Shown: positions 6,215-12,637, counted from the stretch's first letter. The stretch is 12,678 bases of DNA from Methanobacteriota archaeon (GCA_023436075.1 JAEZKS010000049.1:1-12678); one strand, 5' to 3'. Notes: generated from the letters alone by a model not told the origin. Translations and numbers: made by a program.

Positions 6215-7375
6215 TCAGACATGTATTCTTTTGAGGTACTGCTCGCTCACTCCGAGCATCTCCATCGCCAGCGCGATGAACGCATTGGTAAAAACGTACG
6301 TATTGATCTCTGAGATCGAGGGCCGGGCCTGTACTGACTTCGTCGCCACGATCTTGCTCATCTCTCGCTCCCAGTACAGCCCGATGTCATCAAGCGAGAC
6401 CGGGATGTACATGATGTTTTTCGAGTACTCCCACTGGTCCATCAGGCCGGTCAGCCGGGCGTCGATGTTGACCAGGATAGGGAACACGTCCGCCCCGTGC
6501 AGCCTGGCCTTGAGTACACCCTCGATGATCTCCCGGGTGTTGCCGCTGCCGCTCAGCGGGATGTAGGCGTCGCCTCGCAGGAACGCCGGCGTCGTCGGCC
6601 CGTCGCGCATGAACACGTTGCGGCCCAAATGTGTTAAACGCATGCCGAATGCCTTGGCCACGAACCCTGATCGGCCCACGCCATCCACGACATAGTTTCC
6701 ACGACGGTTGAGGACCTTGTCGATCCAGTCGGAGAGGTGTTCCGAGTCGATGTTCTTCAGCAGGCCTGCATTCATGGCGAAGTGGTCGATCTGGGCGTAG
6801 TACCTGTCGATATCGCTCTTGTCATGATGGTATAGCTCAGGGATCAGCGCGTTCAGCAGGACGACGAGCTTCAGCTCGAACTCTGATCCCAGCGCGGCCA
6901 GGCTCTTTCGGTCGAGCCCGGCGTAGGAGGGGATGACAAAGACATAGCCGTTATCGTACTCTGAGACCATCTGGTGTGCCTTAGAGCCCACGCTCGAGGT
7001 GAACAGCACGACCGGGACGCCGAGATGAAATGCGTCTTCCAGGTATCGGATGACGCTCTTCGTCTCGCCGGAGCCGGTGGCGGCGATGATCAGGTTGCGT
7101 TTCTCCGGGTCGATGTACCTGCGTATGGGGTCGTCAAGCGTCAGGGGCATGATGTTTTCGTACCGTGACGACTGCTGTAAGAAGTCGTATAGCGCCAGCG
7201 CGCTCCTCCCCTCGGCGATGCCATAGATGTATTTGGTGCTGTCTTTGTTCTCGAGGAAAAATCCGGTAAACAGGCTGACCAGTTCTCCGATCTGCTCATG
7301 CTCGATCTCAGCTAGCTGGCGGATGAACCTCTGCTGGATATCGACGGAGTCGTAGAACGTACCGGTAGCGATCAT
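6215..7375 (-). CDS. Tandem SIS-domain protein, 6-phospho-3-hexuloisomerase-like
   Basis: This 386-residue cytoplasmic protein has two sugar isomerase (SIS) domains. The first (about 48-185) carries GIAEGRSAL (52-60) and ATGSGET (99-105). The second (about 228-375) carries GVGRSGFVAKAFGMRLTHLG, LSGSGNT (274-280) and helix NTYVFTNAFIALAMEMLG, which match 6-phospho-3-hexuloisomerase. That enzyme is about 180 residues with one SIS domain, and in archaea it interconverts hexulose 6-phosphate and fructose 6-phosphate in the ribulose monophosphate route to pentoses. Here two domains lie in one chain, as in GlmS-type isomerase halves, so the true substrate may differ. The ATG at 7375 lies 26 bp from a TATA box with no ribosome-binding site, so the mRNA is probably leaderless. 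It is transcribed away from the 410-bp palindrome and from the FtsZ-like gene. Confidence 0.85.
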   Translation of the reverse strand: MIATGTFYDSVDIQQRFIRQLAEIEHEQIGELVSLFTGFFLENKDSTKYIYGIAEGRSALALYDFLQQSSRYENIMPLTLDDPIRRYIDPEKRNLIIAATGSGETKSVIRYLEDAFHLGVPVVLFTSSVGSKAHQMVSEYDNGYVFVIPSYAGLDRKSLAALGSEFELKLVVLLNALIPELYHHDKSDIDRYYAQIDHFAMNAGLLKNIDSEHLSDWIDKVLNRRGNYVVDGVGRSGFVAKAFGMRLTHLGRNVFMRDGPTTPAFLRGDAYIPLSGSGNTREIIEGVLKARLHGADVFPILVNIDARLTGLMDQWEYSKNIMYIPVSLDDIGLYWEREMSKIVATKSVQARPSISEINTYVFTNAFIALAMEMLGVSEQYLKRIHV

Positions 7376-7394
7376 CAGATGTATCTATGTAAAG

Positions 7395-7408
7395 AATAAT
7401 ATAAAAAG
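7395..7408 (-). promoter_or_regulatory. TATA box of the SIS gene (leaderless transcript predicted)
   Basis: The minus strand reads CTTTTTATATTATT. The TTTATATT core (7398-7405) is centred about 26-27 bp from the A of the ATG at 7375, the normal distance from an archaeal TATA box to the transcription start. No ribosome-binding site precedes the ATG, supporting a leaderless mRNA. Confidence 0.65.
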
Positions 7409-7428
7409 TGATTGGCTTGCCGGGGCTC

Positions 7429-7838
7429 ATGCGTTGTTTCACACGAAAACACGAAACTATTTTTAGATTTTAAATCTCTAAGGGAATTAAAACTCTGTTA
7501 AACCTCTAAATGAACGAAAACACGATTAAAAAGCAAAATATACGAAAACACAGCTTTTAAACCACTAATTAAACATCGAAATGGACGAAGACACCAAAAA
7601 TTCGGGCGCAATCGCCGCTATAGCAATTTATGGTTATCGTATAAGCGCTCTCTGGTCAACAGTGCCTGATCAGCTATGTATACGATGGTGCCTCGTTTGG
7701 TGTCTTCACGCATTTAGAGCTTTAATTAGTGCTTTAAAAACCGTGCTTTCCTCCATTTAGAGGCTTGCCAGTGCTTTAATACATTTAGAGCTTTAAAAAT
7801 CTAAAAATAGTTTCGTGATTTCGTGTGAAACAACGCAT
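7429..7838. repeat. 410-bp long imperfect palindrome between divergent promoters
   Basis: The outer 46 nt of the left arm (7429-7474, starting ATGCGTTGTTTCACACGAAA) pair with 7792-7838, with one mismatch and one 1-nt indel. Pairing continues inward with gaps: CACTAATTAAA (7563-7573) with 7721-7731, GAAGACACCAAA (7587-7598) with 7696-7707, and ATCGTATA (7636-7643) with 7679-7686, leaving a 35-nt apex. The arms contain repeated words such as CTCTAAATG and ACACGAAA(A). The left arm carries about 27 extra nt near 7524-7550. No ORF, transposase or obvious target-site duplication was seen at the ends. Confidence 0.85.
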
Positions 7839-7866
7839 GTACTGATAGGAAAAGAAAAATGCCGTC

Positions 7867-7877
7867 ATGTATAAATG
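7867..7877 (+). promoter_or_regulatory. TATA box of the FtsZ-like gene
   Basis: CATGTATAAAT (TATAAATG at 7870-7877) is a good TATA box. The predicted start is near 7899, which lies downstream of the first in-frame ATG at 7875 and supports the ATG at 7917 as the real start, with a leader of about 18 nt. Confidence 0.55.
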
Positions 7878-7916
7878 TCGCCAGTGCCATTTGAGATCAG
7901 CATTGCAGTGATATCC

Positions 7917-8699
7917 ATGGACGCGGAAGCACCTCTCTACTCTGCCGTCGTCGGCTGTGGCCCTAGCGGCTGCGTGGTCGTGCGGCTGCTCACCGAATCG
8001 GCGGCTAAGGCCCGGCTCGTGGCGGTCGACCAGACTAAAGAAGCCCTCGACGAGAGCAAGGCCGACATAATGATAACGGCGCAGCCCGGAAAAAAGGTCT
8101 CCGGAGACATCGGCACGTATGAGGTTGTCTTCATCGTGCTCGACCCGTCGGAGCCCGGCTCCGCGGGCTGGGCGGAAGAGATCGCTGCGAAAGCATCGGC
8201 CAGCGGAGCGTACCTCGTCGGCATCGTCATCCGCCCGCCGGGACAGGCCATGCCGGACCTGCCGGACATTCGCTCGCTGCTCGGGAGCGTCGCCCTGATC
8301 GATGCAGACTACATTTTCGAGAAGCGCGGCGGCAACGACCAGGCCATGGCGCTGCAGATCGCTTTCAACTTTACCGCGCACACTCTTGCTTTCATAGCCG
8401 GCGCTCTGGACACAGGCGAACTCAGCGTGCCTGAACTGCGTAAGGAGACCGACGGGCGGACTGTTGCATTTGCGGCTTCGCATCTGTCCGATCCTATCTC
8501 GATCTATTCGCTGACGATGAGCAAGATCAACCGGGGCGAAGTGAAGTCGGGCATCGTATTCCTGGATGATACCATCGAGGATGTGCCGGCGCGCCGGATC
8601 TTCTATGCCATCGGGAAGACACTGCCCAACGCGGAAATGTCCATGATCAGGACGAAGGGGCTGGAGCCGTTCAAGATTCTGGCACTGGTCGCTTATTGA
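7917..8699 (+). CDS. Divergent FtsZ/tubulin-fold protein lacking the GTPase signature
   Basis: This 260-residue protein follows the archaeal FtsZ layout. There is an N-terminal strand and glycine loop VVGCGPSG (11-18), and AVDQTKEALDESKAD (36-50) where FtsZ has AINTD...SKAD. Then come VVFIVLDPSEPGSAGWAEEIA (70-90) and GAYLVGIVIRPP, equivalent to GALTVGVVTLPF. A long helix AFNFTAHTLAFIAGAL aligns with the AF..ADE helix, followed by GELSVPELRKE at the T7-loop position and a C-terminal FtsZ-C-like sheet ending KILALVAY. The GGGTGTG signature (T4) is replaced by DPSEPGSAG, and the T7 aspartates are not conserved (PE instead of DFAD). It is therefore unlikely to hydrolyse GTP like FtsZ. It is also shorter (FtsZ is about 360). 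The ATG at 7917 was chosen over 7875 because the latter lies inside the TATA box. A TrkA-like Rossmann protein is the main alternative. Confidence 0.7.
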   Translation: MDAEAPLYSAVVGCGPSGCVVVRLLTESAAKARLVAVDQTKEALDESKADIMITAQPGKKVSGDIGTYEVVFIVLDPSEPGSAGWAEEIAAKASASGAYLVGIVIRPPGQAMPDLPDIRSLLGSVALIDADYIFEKRGGNDQAMALQIAFNFTAHTLAFIAGALDTGELSVPELRKETDGRTVAFAASHLSDPISIYSLTMSKINRGEVKSGIVFLDDTIEDVPARRIFYAIGKTLPNAEMSMIRTKGLEPFKILALVAY

Positions 8700-8744
8700 T
8701 CTTTGCAATCGTTCATTATCCTGCCCAAGCTTTCGACTTCGAAT

Positions 8745-8770
8745 GTCTGGAGCCGTTTCAGGCCGCAGCG
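8745..8770. repeat. Dispersed 26-nt repeat, copy 1
   Basis: The stretch beginning GTCTGGAGCCGTTTCAGGCC matches 12638-12663 at 25 of 26 positions in the same orientation. Both copies lie a short way downstream of a rightward gene (46 and 119 nt after the stops). It is followed by GCAGCGGGCGCAGCGAACGCAGC. No function is evident; it may be part of a longer genome-wide repeat. Confidence 0.6.
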
Positions 8771-8819
8771 GGCGCAGCGAACGCAGCTTCCATTAATAAT
8801 AGCGGAAATCGTTTGAAAC

Positions 8820-9034
8820 GTCTCTCTGGCTCCGGAGCTCCATGGCTTCTTTATTAAAACAGTACTCTTCTGCTCCGTTTTTCTCCTGTGCTCTACCCTG
8901 GCTCCGTGTAACTCTTTAGCTCAGCGACGGGAGAAAAGGAGGCTAACTGAGCTAAGGTAGAGCACAGGAGGGAAAGGAGATGGGGAGTACGATTTTTTAA
9001 AAAGGAGCTCAGGAGCTGAGGAGCCAAGGAGGAC
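8820..9034. repeat. 215-bp imperfect palindrome of CTCC/GGAG words
   Basis: Left half 8820-8925 and right half 8947-9034 are imperfect reverse complements. Exact blocks are CTCCTGTGCTCTACC (8883-8897) with 8956-8970 and TTAGCTCAG (8917-8925) with 8947-8955. The ends also correspond: CTCTCTGGCTCC near 8822 and GGAGCCAAGGAGG near 9020. The right end is built of 9-mers AAGGAGCTC, AGGAGCTGA and GGAGCCAAG. No convincing gene is present. It lies downstream of the FtsZ-like gene, before the 32-bp repeat array. Confidence 0.75.
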
Positions 9035-9070
9035 GTTGACAAAACAACAATTTCCACAAGAGCGCCCGAG

Positions 9071-9235
9071 GTTCGGTCACGCGTACGCGCGCGAGCGCCG
9101 AGGGGCCCACTCTAGCGGGCTTGCCCTGGTGCTCAGGCGGTTCGGTCACGCGTACGCGCGCGAGCGCCGAGAAGTTCGAAATTCACCATGTCGTCCATGC
9201 GTCGTTCGGTCACGCGTACGCGCGCGAGCGCCGAG
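9071..9235. repeat. Three exact 32-bp direct repeats separated by unique spacers
   Basis: Copies at 9071-9102, 9140-9171 and 9204-9235 are identical, starting GTTCGGTCACGCGTACGCGC and ending GAGCGCCGAG. They are separated by unrelated spacers of 37 nt (9103-9139) and 32 nt (9172-9203). The unit contains the palindrome CGCGTACGCG, and its ends TCGG/CCGA can pair. GAGCGCCCGAG just before copy 1 resembles a repeat end. Period lengths of 69 and 64 break any common reading frame. The last copy ends 13 bp beyond the stop codon of the leftward nuclease-like gene. No cas genes are in the window, so I label it a repeat and not a CRISPR. Confidence 0.85.
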
Positions 9236-9248
9236 GCGGCACGTCCGG

Positions 9249-9659
9249 TTAATATCCAAACTCATCCAGCATAGCGTCCATGTTCAGCAAAAAGTCGTTC
9301 AGCATGGCCACGGGCACGAAGATGCAGCCGTTCTCAAATGCGAGGCTGTCATCGATCCAGGAAACGATCACCGGGATTGACCGTATGCCGAGCGCCTCCT
9401 CGTGGGCCCGGCAACGGTCGTAGTGCTTTTTCGCTTCTGCTTTCAGAGAGCCGGCTCTGTGCCTGCCACGGCCGTACTTTTTACCGTCGATGCACAGGCA
9501 CAGGTCCCGGCGGTATCCTACGACGTCGATCTGATAGCGACGGCCGCCGTGGCTGAAGATCTTGCGGAACTGGACCTCGAAGTCGTTCTGGTCCATGATG
9601 TCCCGCAGCAGCTCTTCGAACTCCTGCCACGTCAGGTCGTCAGGATCGCTTTCCATCAT
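9249..9659 (-). CDS. PD-(D/E)XK nuclease-like protein
   Basis: This 136-residue protein has the restriction-endonuclease-like fold pattern. It starts with helix WQEFEELLRDIM (11-22), with an acidic residue at E13 or E15/E16. Strand RRYQIDVVGYR follows with D45, then CLCIDGKKY with D58-x-K60, the (D/E)xK half of the active site. A helix with KAEAKKHYDRCRAHEEALGI and strand SIPVIVSWID follow. This resembles Mrr/Hjc-type DNA-cleaving or DNA-binding proteins, but the exact family is not recognised. The start is ATG 9659 or the adjacent ATG 9656. It lies 15 bp behind the CBS-domain gene in the same direction, so the two probably form an operon. The gene's 3' end abuts the three-copy 32-bp repeat. 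The motif residues look intact, so activity is possible but unproven. Confidence 0.7.
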   Translation of the reverse strand: MMESDPDDLTWQEFEELLRDIMDQNDFEVQFRKIFSHGGRRYQIDVVGYRRDLCLCIDGKKYGRGRHRAGSLKAEAKKHYDRCRAHEEALGIRSIPVIVSWIDDSLAFENGCIFVPVAMLNDFLLNMDAMLDEFGY

Positions 9660-9674
9660 GGCTAAGATCGCCGC

Positions 9675-10823
9675 TTATAGGATATCAAGCTTCTCTGCGA
9701 TGTTCCCGTTAGTGTAGCGTTTGTCCAGGAAGATCTCCTTGTCGTTCAGCACCTGGCGCTCCAGCGTGCTCATGGCGATGTGGAACGCTCCGTCTGCGCC
9801 CCAGCCTTCGCCTCTGGCACTGTAGTAGTTGTGGTCCGTCTTGAGCCTGACGCGGCAGAGCACCAGCGGCGTGCCGCGGAAGGTCTCCTTGTGCTGCTTG
9901 AAGTAGACGTTGACGTAGCCTCCGACCAGGAACTTCTCGAACTTCTTGACGAAGCTTCCCATGGTCGTGTATACGTAGTCCTTGTCGTAGTCCACGAGGT
10001 TGCCGTGCGACATCTGCAGCAGGAATGGCGTCTTGACTTCATTCCTCTTCAGCGCGGCCAGCGCGAGCAGCACGTCTGTTGCGGTCATGATACCCACGAC
10101 CTTCTTATTGTCGTAGACGACCAGTCCCTGGATGTCCTTCTTGATCATCAGCTCGACGGCTTCTCTTATGGTCGAATCAGGCTTTACCGTGACCACGCTG
10201 TCAGTCATGATATCCTTCACGCTGATGTTCCGGACCGGGCTGTTCTTTTCGCCTATGATGCCGTCGCCGTGATCCGTCCTGTTCGGCTTGATGAGCTGCA
10301 GCAGGTCGTGTACCGTCGCGATGCCGACGAGCTTGCCCTTCGAGAGCACCGGCACTCGCGAGATGCCCTCTTCCCGCAGGACGTTGATCAGCTTGCCCAC
10401 GTGATCGTCGGCGTCCAGCGCGATGACGTCATCGCTCATCATGCACGCGACCGTCTTGTCGCCGAACTCCGTGTCCGCGGCACGCTGCATCAGGCTCTCA
10501 GTCGTGACCACGCCTTTGATCTTTGCCTTGTCGAAGACCGGCAGCTGGCGGGCCTGGTTCTCGACCATGAGACGTGCCGCCTCGTAAATGGTAGTTTCCG
10601 GGGTAATTTTCGGAGTCTTGCGAATCATCCCGTTGATGCCTGTCTTAAGGTTCCTCAAAGAGCCGACGATGGACCTCTCGGTGACCATGCCCACGTACTC
10701 CTTGCCGTTAAAGACAAGAACGGCGGGCTTGTGCGGCTTCCTCAGCAGCGGCAGAACCTCCTGCAGCGTCGCTTTGGAGTCGATCTTCTCGAACCTGTCC
10801 GTTGTAATGTCTGAGACGTTCAT
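9675..10823 (-). CDS. Four-CBS-domain protein with HPF/S30AE-like C-terminal domain
   Basis: This 382-residue cytoplasmic protein has four CBS repeats at about 1-60, 62-118, 125-180 and 200-258. Each has the usual pattern, such as VGMVTERSIV, KGVVTTESLM, VGIATVHDLL and VGIMTATDVL, so it forms two Bateman modules that probably bind adenine nucleotides. Residues 264-370 lack CBS character and look like the ribosome-binding S30AE/HPF fold: helix SFVKKFEKFL, strands YVNVYFKQ, VLCRVRLKTDHNYYSARG, then AFHIAMSTLERQVLNDK, matching the HPF helix that follows a dipole of strands. That part is inference from pattern. The ATG at 10823 was chosen over 10874 because CBS1 begins there and AAGGGGTAAG precedes it by a few nt. 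A TATA box lies about 45 bp upstream. It leads an operon with the nuclease-like gene. Confidence 0.85.
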   Translation of the reverse strand: MNVSDITTDRFEKIDSKATLQEVLPLLRKPHKPAVLVFNGKEYVGMVTERSIVGSLRNLKTGINGMIRKTPKITPETTIYEAARLMVENQARQLPVFDKAKIKGVVTTESLMQRAADTEFGDKTVACMMSDDVIALDADDHVGKLINVLREEGISRVPVLSKGKLVGIATVHDLLQLIKPNRTDHGDGIIGEKNSPVRNISVKDIMTDSVVTVKPDSTIREAVELMIKKDIQGLVVYDNKKVVGIMTATDVLLALAALKRNEVKTPFLLQMSHGNLVDYDKDYVYTTMGSFVKKFEKFLVGGYVNVYFKQHKETFRGTPLVLCRVRLKTDHNYYSARGEGWGADGAFHIAMSTLERQVLNDKEIFLDKRYTNGNIAEKLDIL

Positions 10824-10862
10824 GTTTCTTACCCCTTGAGGCCGTAAAAAGACCTCAGAAGC

Positions 10863-10886
10863 TATGTATATCACTGAATGGTGATA
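10863..10886 (-). promoter_or_regulatory. TATA box and overlapping dyad of the CBS operon
   Basis: On the minus strand GATATACATA (10863-10872) is a TATA-like box about 45 bp before the ATG at 10823. Overlapping its upstream edge is a perfect dyad TATCAC-N6-GTGATA (10869-10886), placed where a repressor could block TBP/TFB binding. The inverted repeat is certain; its role as operator is inference. Confidence 0.4.
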
Positions 10887-10986
10887 ACCATTTCGGAATC
10901 GGCATACATAGGAAAGTTTTTCTACGTTGCGGAAAATAAATGATCAGTTCAGACGCTCGCTCGTTTCGCGGTTGCCGGTCATTTGA

Positions 10987-10996
10987 TGTATACTAA
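10987..10996 (+). promoter_or_regulatory. Weak TATA-like element of the RNase gene
   Basis: TGTATACTAA lies about 50 bp before the ATG at 11041 and would start transcription near 11017. The leader carries AAGGTGAG (11033-11040), a good match to the archaeal ribosome-binding site. The TATA match is weaker than at the other genes. Confidence 0.35.
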
Positions 10997-11040
10997 CTAC
11001 TATTTCATCTGACGACGCTTAGTTATCCCATGAAGGTGAG

Positions 11041-12519
11041 ATGATGACGAATACTGACGACAGACGACACCGCTCCATTCTGCAGGGAATTGCCCATCGG
11101 GTGATGCTGGAAAGAGGGCTGGCTCCGGATTTTCCGAAACGGGCACTGGCCGAGTTGAGCAGAATACAAGGGCCGGCAACGCAAACCGACGCATCGATGC
11201 GCGATCTCAGGGACCTTCTCTGGTGTTCCATCGACAACGATGATTCGCTCGACCTGGACCAGCTTACCGTCGCCGAAGCTCTGTCCGCAGGGGCTATAAA
11301 GATCCTTGTCGCCATCGCAGACGTGGACGCCCTCGTCAGGAGGGGGTCGGCAATCGACGATCACGCGGAACAAAACACCACCTCGGTCTACACCGTTGCC
11401 GAGACGTTCCCGATGCTGCCCGAGAAACTCTCCAACGATCTCACTTCGCTCAAGTATGGGTCAGACCGTCTGGCTGTCGTCATCGAAATGGTCTTCGCCG
11501 CGGACGGATCGCTTCAGGGCTCGGACATCTACCTGGCGACAGTACGTAACCATGCCAAGCTCACTTACAATAGCGTGGCCGCCTGGCTGGACGGGGCCGG
11601 GCCGATGCCGCAATCGATCGATGCTGTCAGCGGTCTCGCCGATAACCTACGGCTCCAGGACCGTATAGCTCAGACATTAAAATCCAGCCGGTACGCTCGT
11701 GGTGCGCTGGATCTCGAAACGATCGAAGTGCGCCCGGTGTTTGCCGGCGAGGAACTCAAGAGGCTGGAAAAAGACCAGCCGAACCGGGCCAAGGATCTGA
11801 TCGCGGAATTCATGATCGTTTCGAATGGTGTGACGGCACGGTATCTCGCGTCAAAAAAGTTTCCGTCGCTGCAGCGCGTGGTTCGTACCCCCAAGCGGTG
11901 GGACCGGATCGTCGCGCTTGCAGCCGAGAGGGGCTCAAGATTGCCCAGGAGCCCTGACTCGAAGGCCCTGGAGCAATTCCTGACGTCAGCTAAAGCCGAT
12001 GATCCACTACGCTTTCCTGATCTTTCTCTCAGTGTTGTCAAGTTGTTGGGCAGCGGCGAATATGTCGTCCGGCTTCCCGGAGACAGCGCAACCGGGCACT
12101 TCGGCCTTGCAGTCCGGGACTATAATCACTCCACTGCCCCGAACCGCCGGTACCCGGATTTGATCACGCAGCGGCTGCTGAAAGCGGCCCTGGCTGGAGC
12201 TCCTTCGCCTTATGATGACGATGAGCTGGAGTCACTTGCGGAGCATTGTACCGAACAGGAGGACGATGCCAAAAAGATCGAACGACAGGTAGGAAAATCT
12301 GCGGCCGCATTAATGCTTGAATCGAGGATCGGGGAACGTTTCGACGCCATCGTTACAGGCGTCACTGATCATGGGACATGGGTCCGTATTTTCAATCCCC
12401 CCGTCGAAGGAAAACTGGAGCGTGGTTTCGAAGGCCTGGACGTCGGCGAGAGGCTTCGCGTGCAGTTGATCGGCACGGACGTGGGGCGCGGGTTCATCGA
12501 CTTTAAGCGGGTGAGATAA
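11041..12519 (+). CDS. RNase II/R-family (RNB domain) exoribonuclease with C-terminal S1 domain
   Basis: This 492-residue protein belongs to the RNB family of 3'-5' exoribonucleases, which degrade RNA processively with magnesium. The RNB domain spans about 54-384. The acidic cluster is SIDNDDSLDLDQL, giving D65, D71 and D73, with Q74 where RNase II has its fourth aspartate (the IDxxDxxDxDD pattern). The domain also has LIAEFMIVSNGVTARYL (253-269) and the C-terminal motif DYNHSTAPNRRYPDLITQR (360-378). Residues about 430-490 form an S1 RNA-binding domain. Cold-shock domains at the N-terminus, typical of RNase R, are missing, so it is a short form. The ribosome-binding site AAGGTGAG (11033-11040) abuts ATG 11041; the next ATG at 11044 has better spacing and may be the true start. 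RNB proteins are patchy in archaea, so transfer from bacteria is possible. Confidence 0.9.
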   Translation: MMTNTDDRRHRSILQGIAHRVMLERGLAPDFPKRALAELSRIQGPATQTDASMRDLRDLLWCSIDNDDSLDLDQLTVAEALSAGAIKILVAIADVDALVRRGSAIDDHAEQNTTSVYTVAETFPMLPEKLSNDLTSLKYGSDRLAVVIEMVFAADGSLQGSDIYLATVRNHAKLTYNSVAAWLDGAGPMPQSIDAVSGLADNLRLQDRIAQTLKSSRYARGALDLETIEVRPVFAGEELKRLEKDQPNRAKDLIAEFMIVSNGVTARYLASKKFPSLQRVVRTPKRWDRIVALAAERGSRLPRSPDSKALEQFLTSAKADDPLRFPDLSLSVVKLLGSGEYVVRLPGDSATGHFGLAVRDYNHSTAPNRRYPDLITQRLLKAALAGAPSPYDDDELESLAEHCTEQEDDAKKIERQVGKSAAALMLESRIGERFDAIVTGVTDHGTWVRIFNPPVEGKLERGFEGLDVGERLRVQLIGTDVGRGFIDFKRVR

Positions 12520-12637
12520 AAAACGGCTATCAGTCAGTGTAAAAACTAAAAAGACTCTTCTGCATTTTTGGGATCGGCTGGCGTGCCTGCCGTCGGACAC
12601 ACTGCAGGGTTTGTCGTTTCTGTATGCGGGAAGGAAC
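12520..12637. other. 3' flank of the RNase gene
   Basis: The RNase gene ends at 12519. A T-run (TTTTT, 12565-12569) could terminate its transcript. No other gene or clear structure is seen up to the repeat at 12638. Confidence 0.3.

Noticed and set aside
7429..7838. Insertion sequence or MITE call for the palindrome
   Set aside because: There is no transposase ORF and no clear target-site duplication at the flanks (GGGGCTC against GTACTGA), so it is kept as a repeat.
7875..7916. ATG at 7875 as the FtsZ-like start
   Set aside because: It lies inside the TATA box, so it would be upstream of the predicted transcription start; the ATG at 7917 is used.
9071..9235. Annotation as a CRISPR array
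   Set aside because: Only three copies, no cas genes, spacers unequal (37 and 32 nt), and a related piece occurs alone at 6168-6182, so repeat is the safer label.
9036..9380. 114-residue rightward ORF through the 32-bp repeats
   Set aside because: The repeat units fall in two reading frames (periods 69 and 64), no start signal is present, and the ORF overlaps the nuclease-like gene on the other strand.
9780..10814. 344-residue rightward ORF
   Set aside because: It lies antisense to the CBS gene, whose four CBS motifs are clear, and has a valine/histidine/aspartate composition typical of an antisense shadow.
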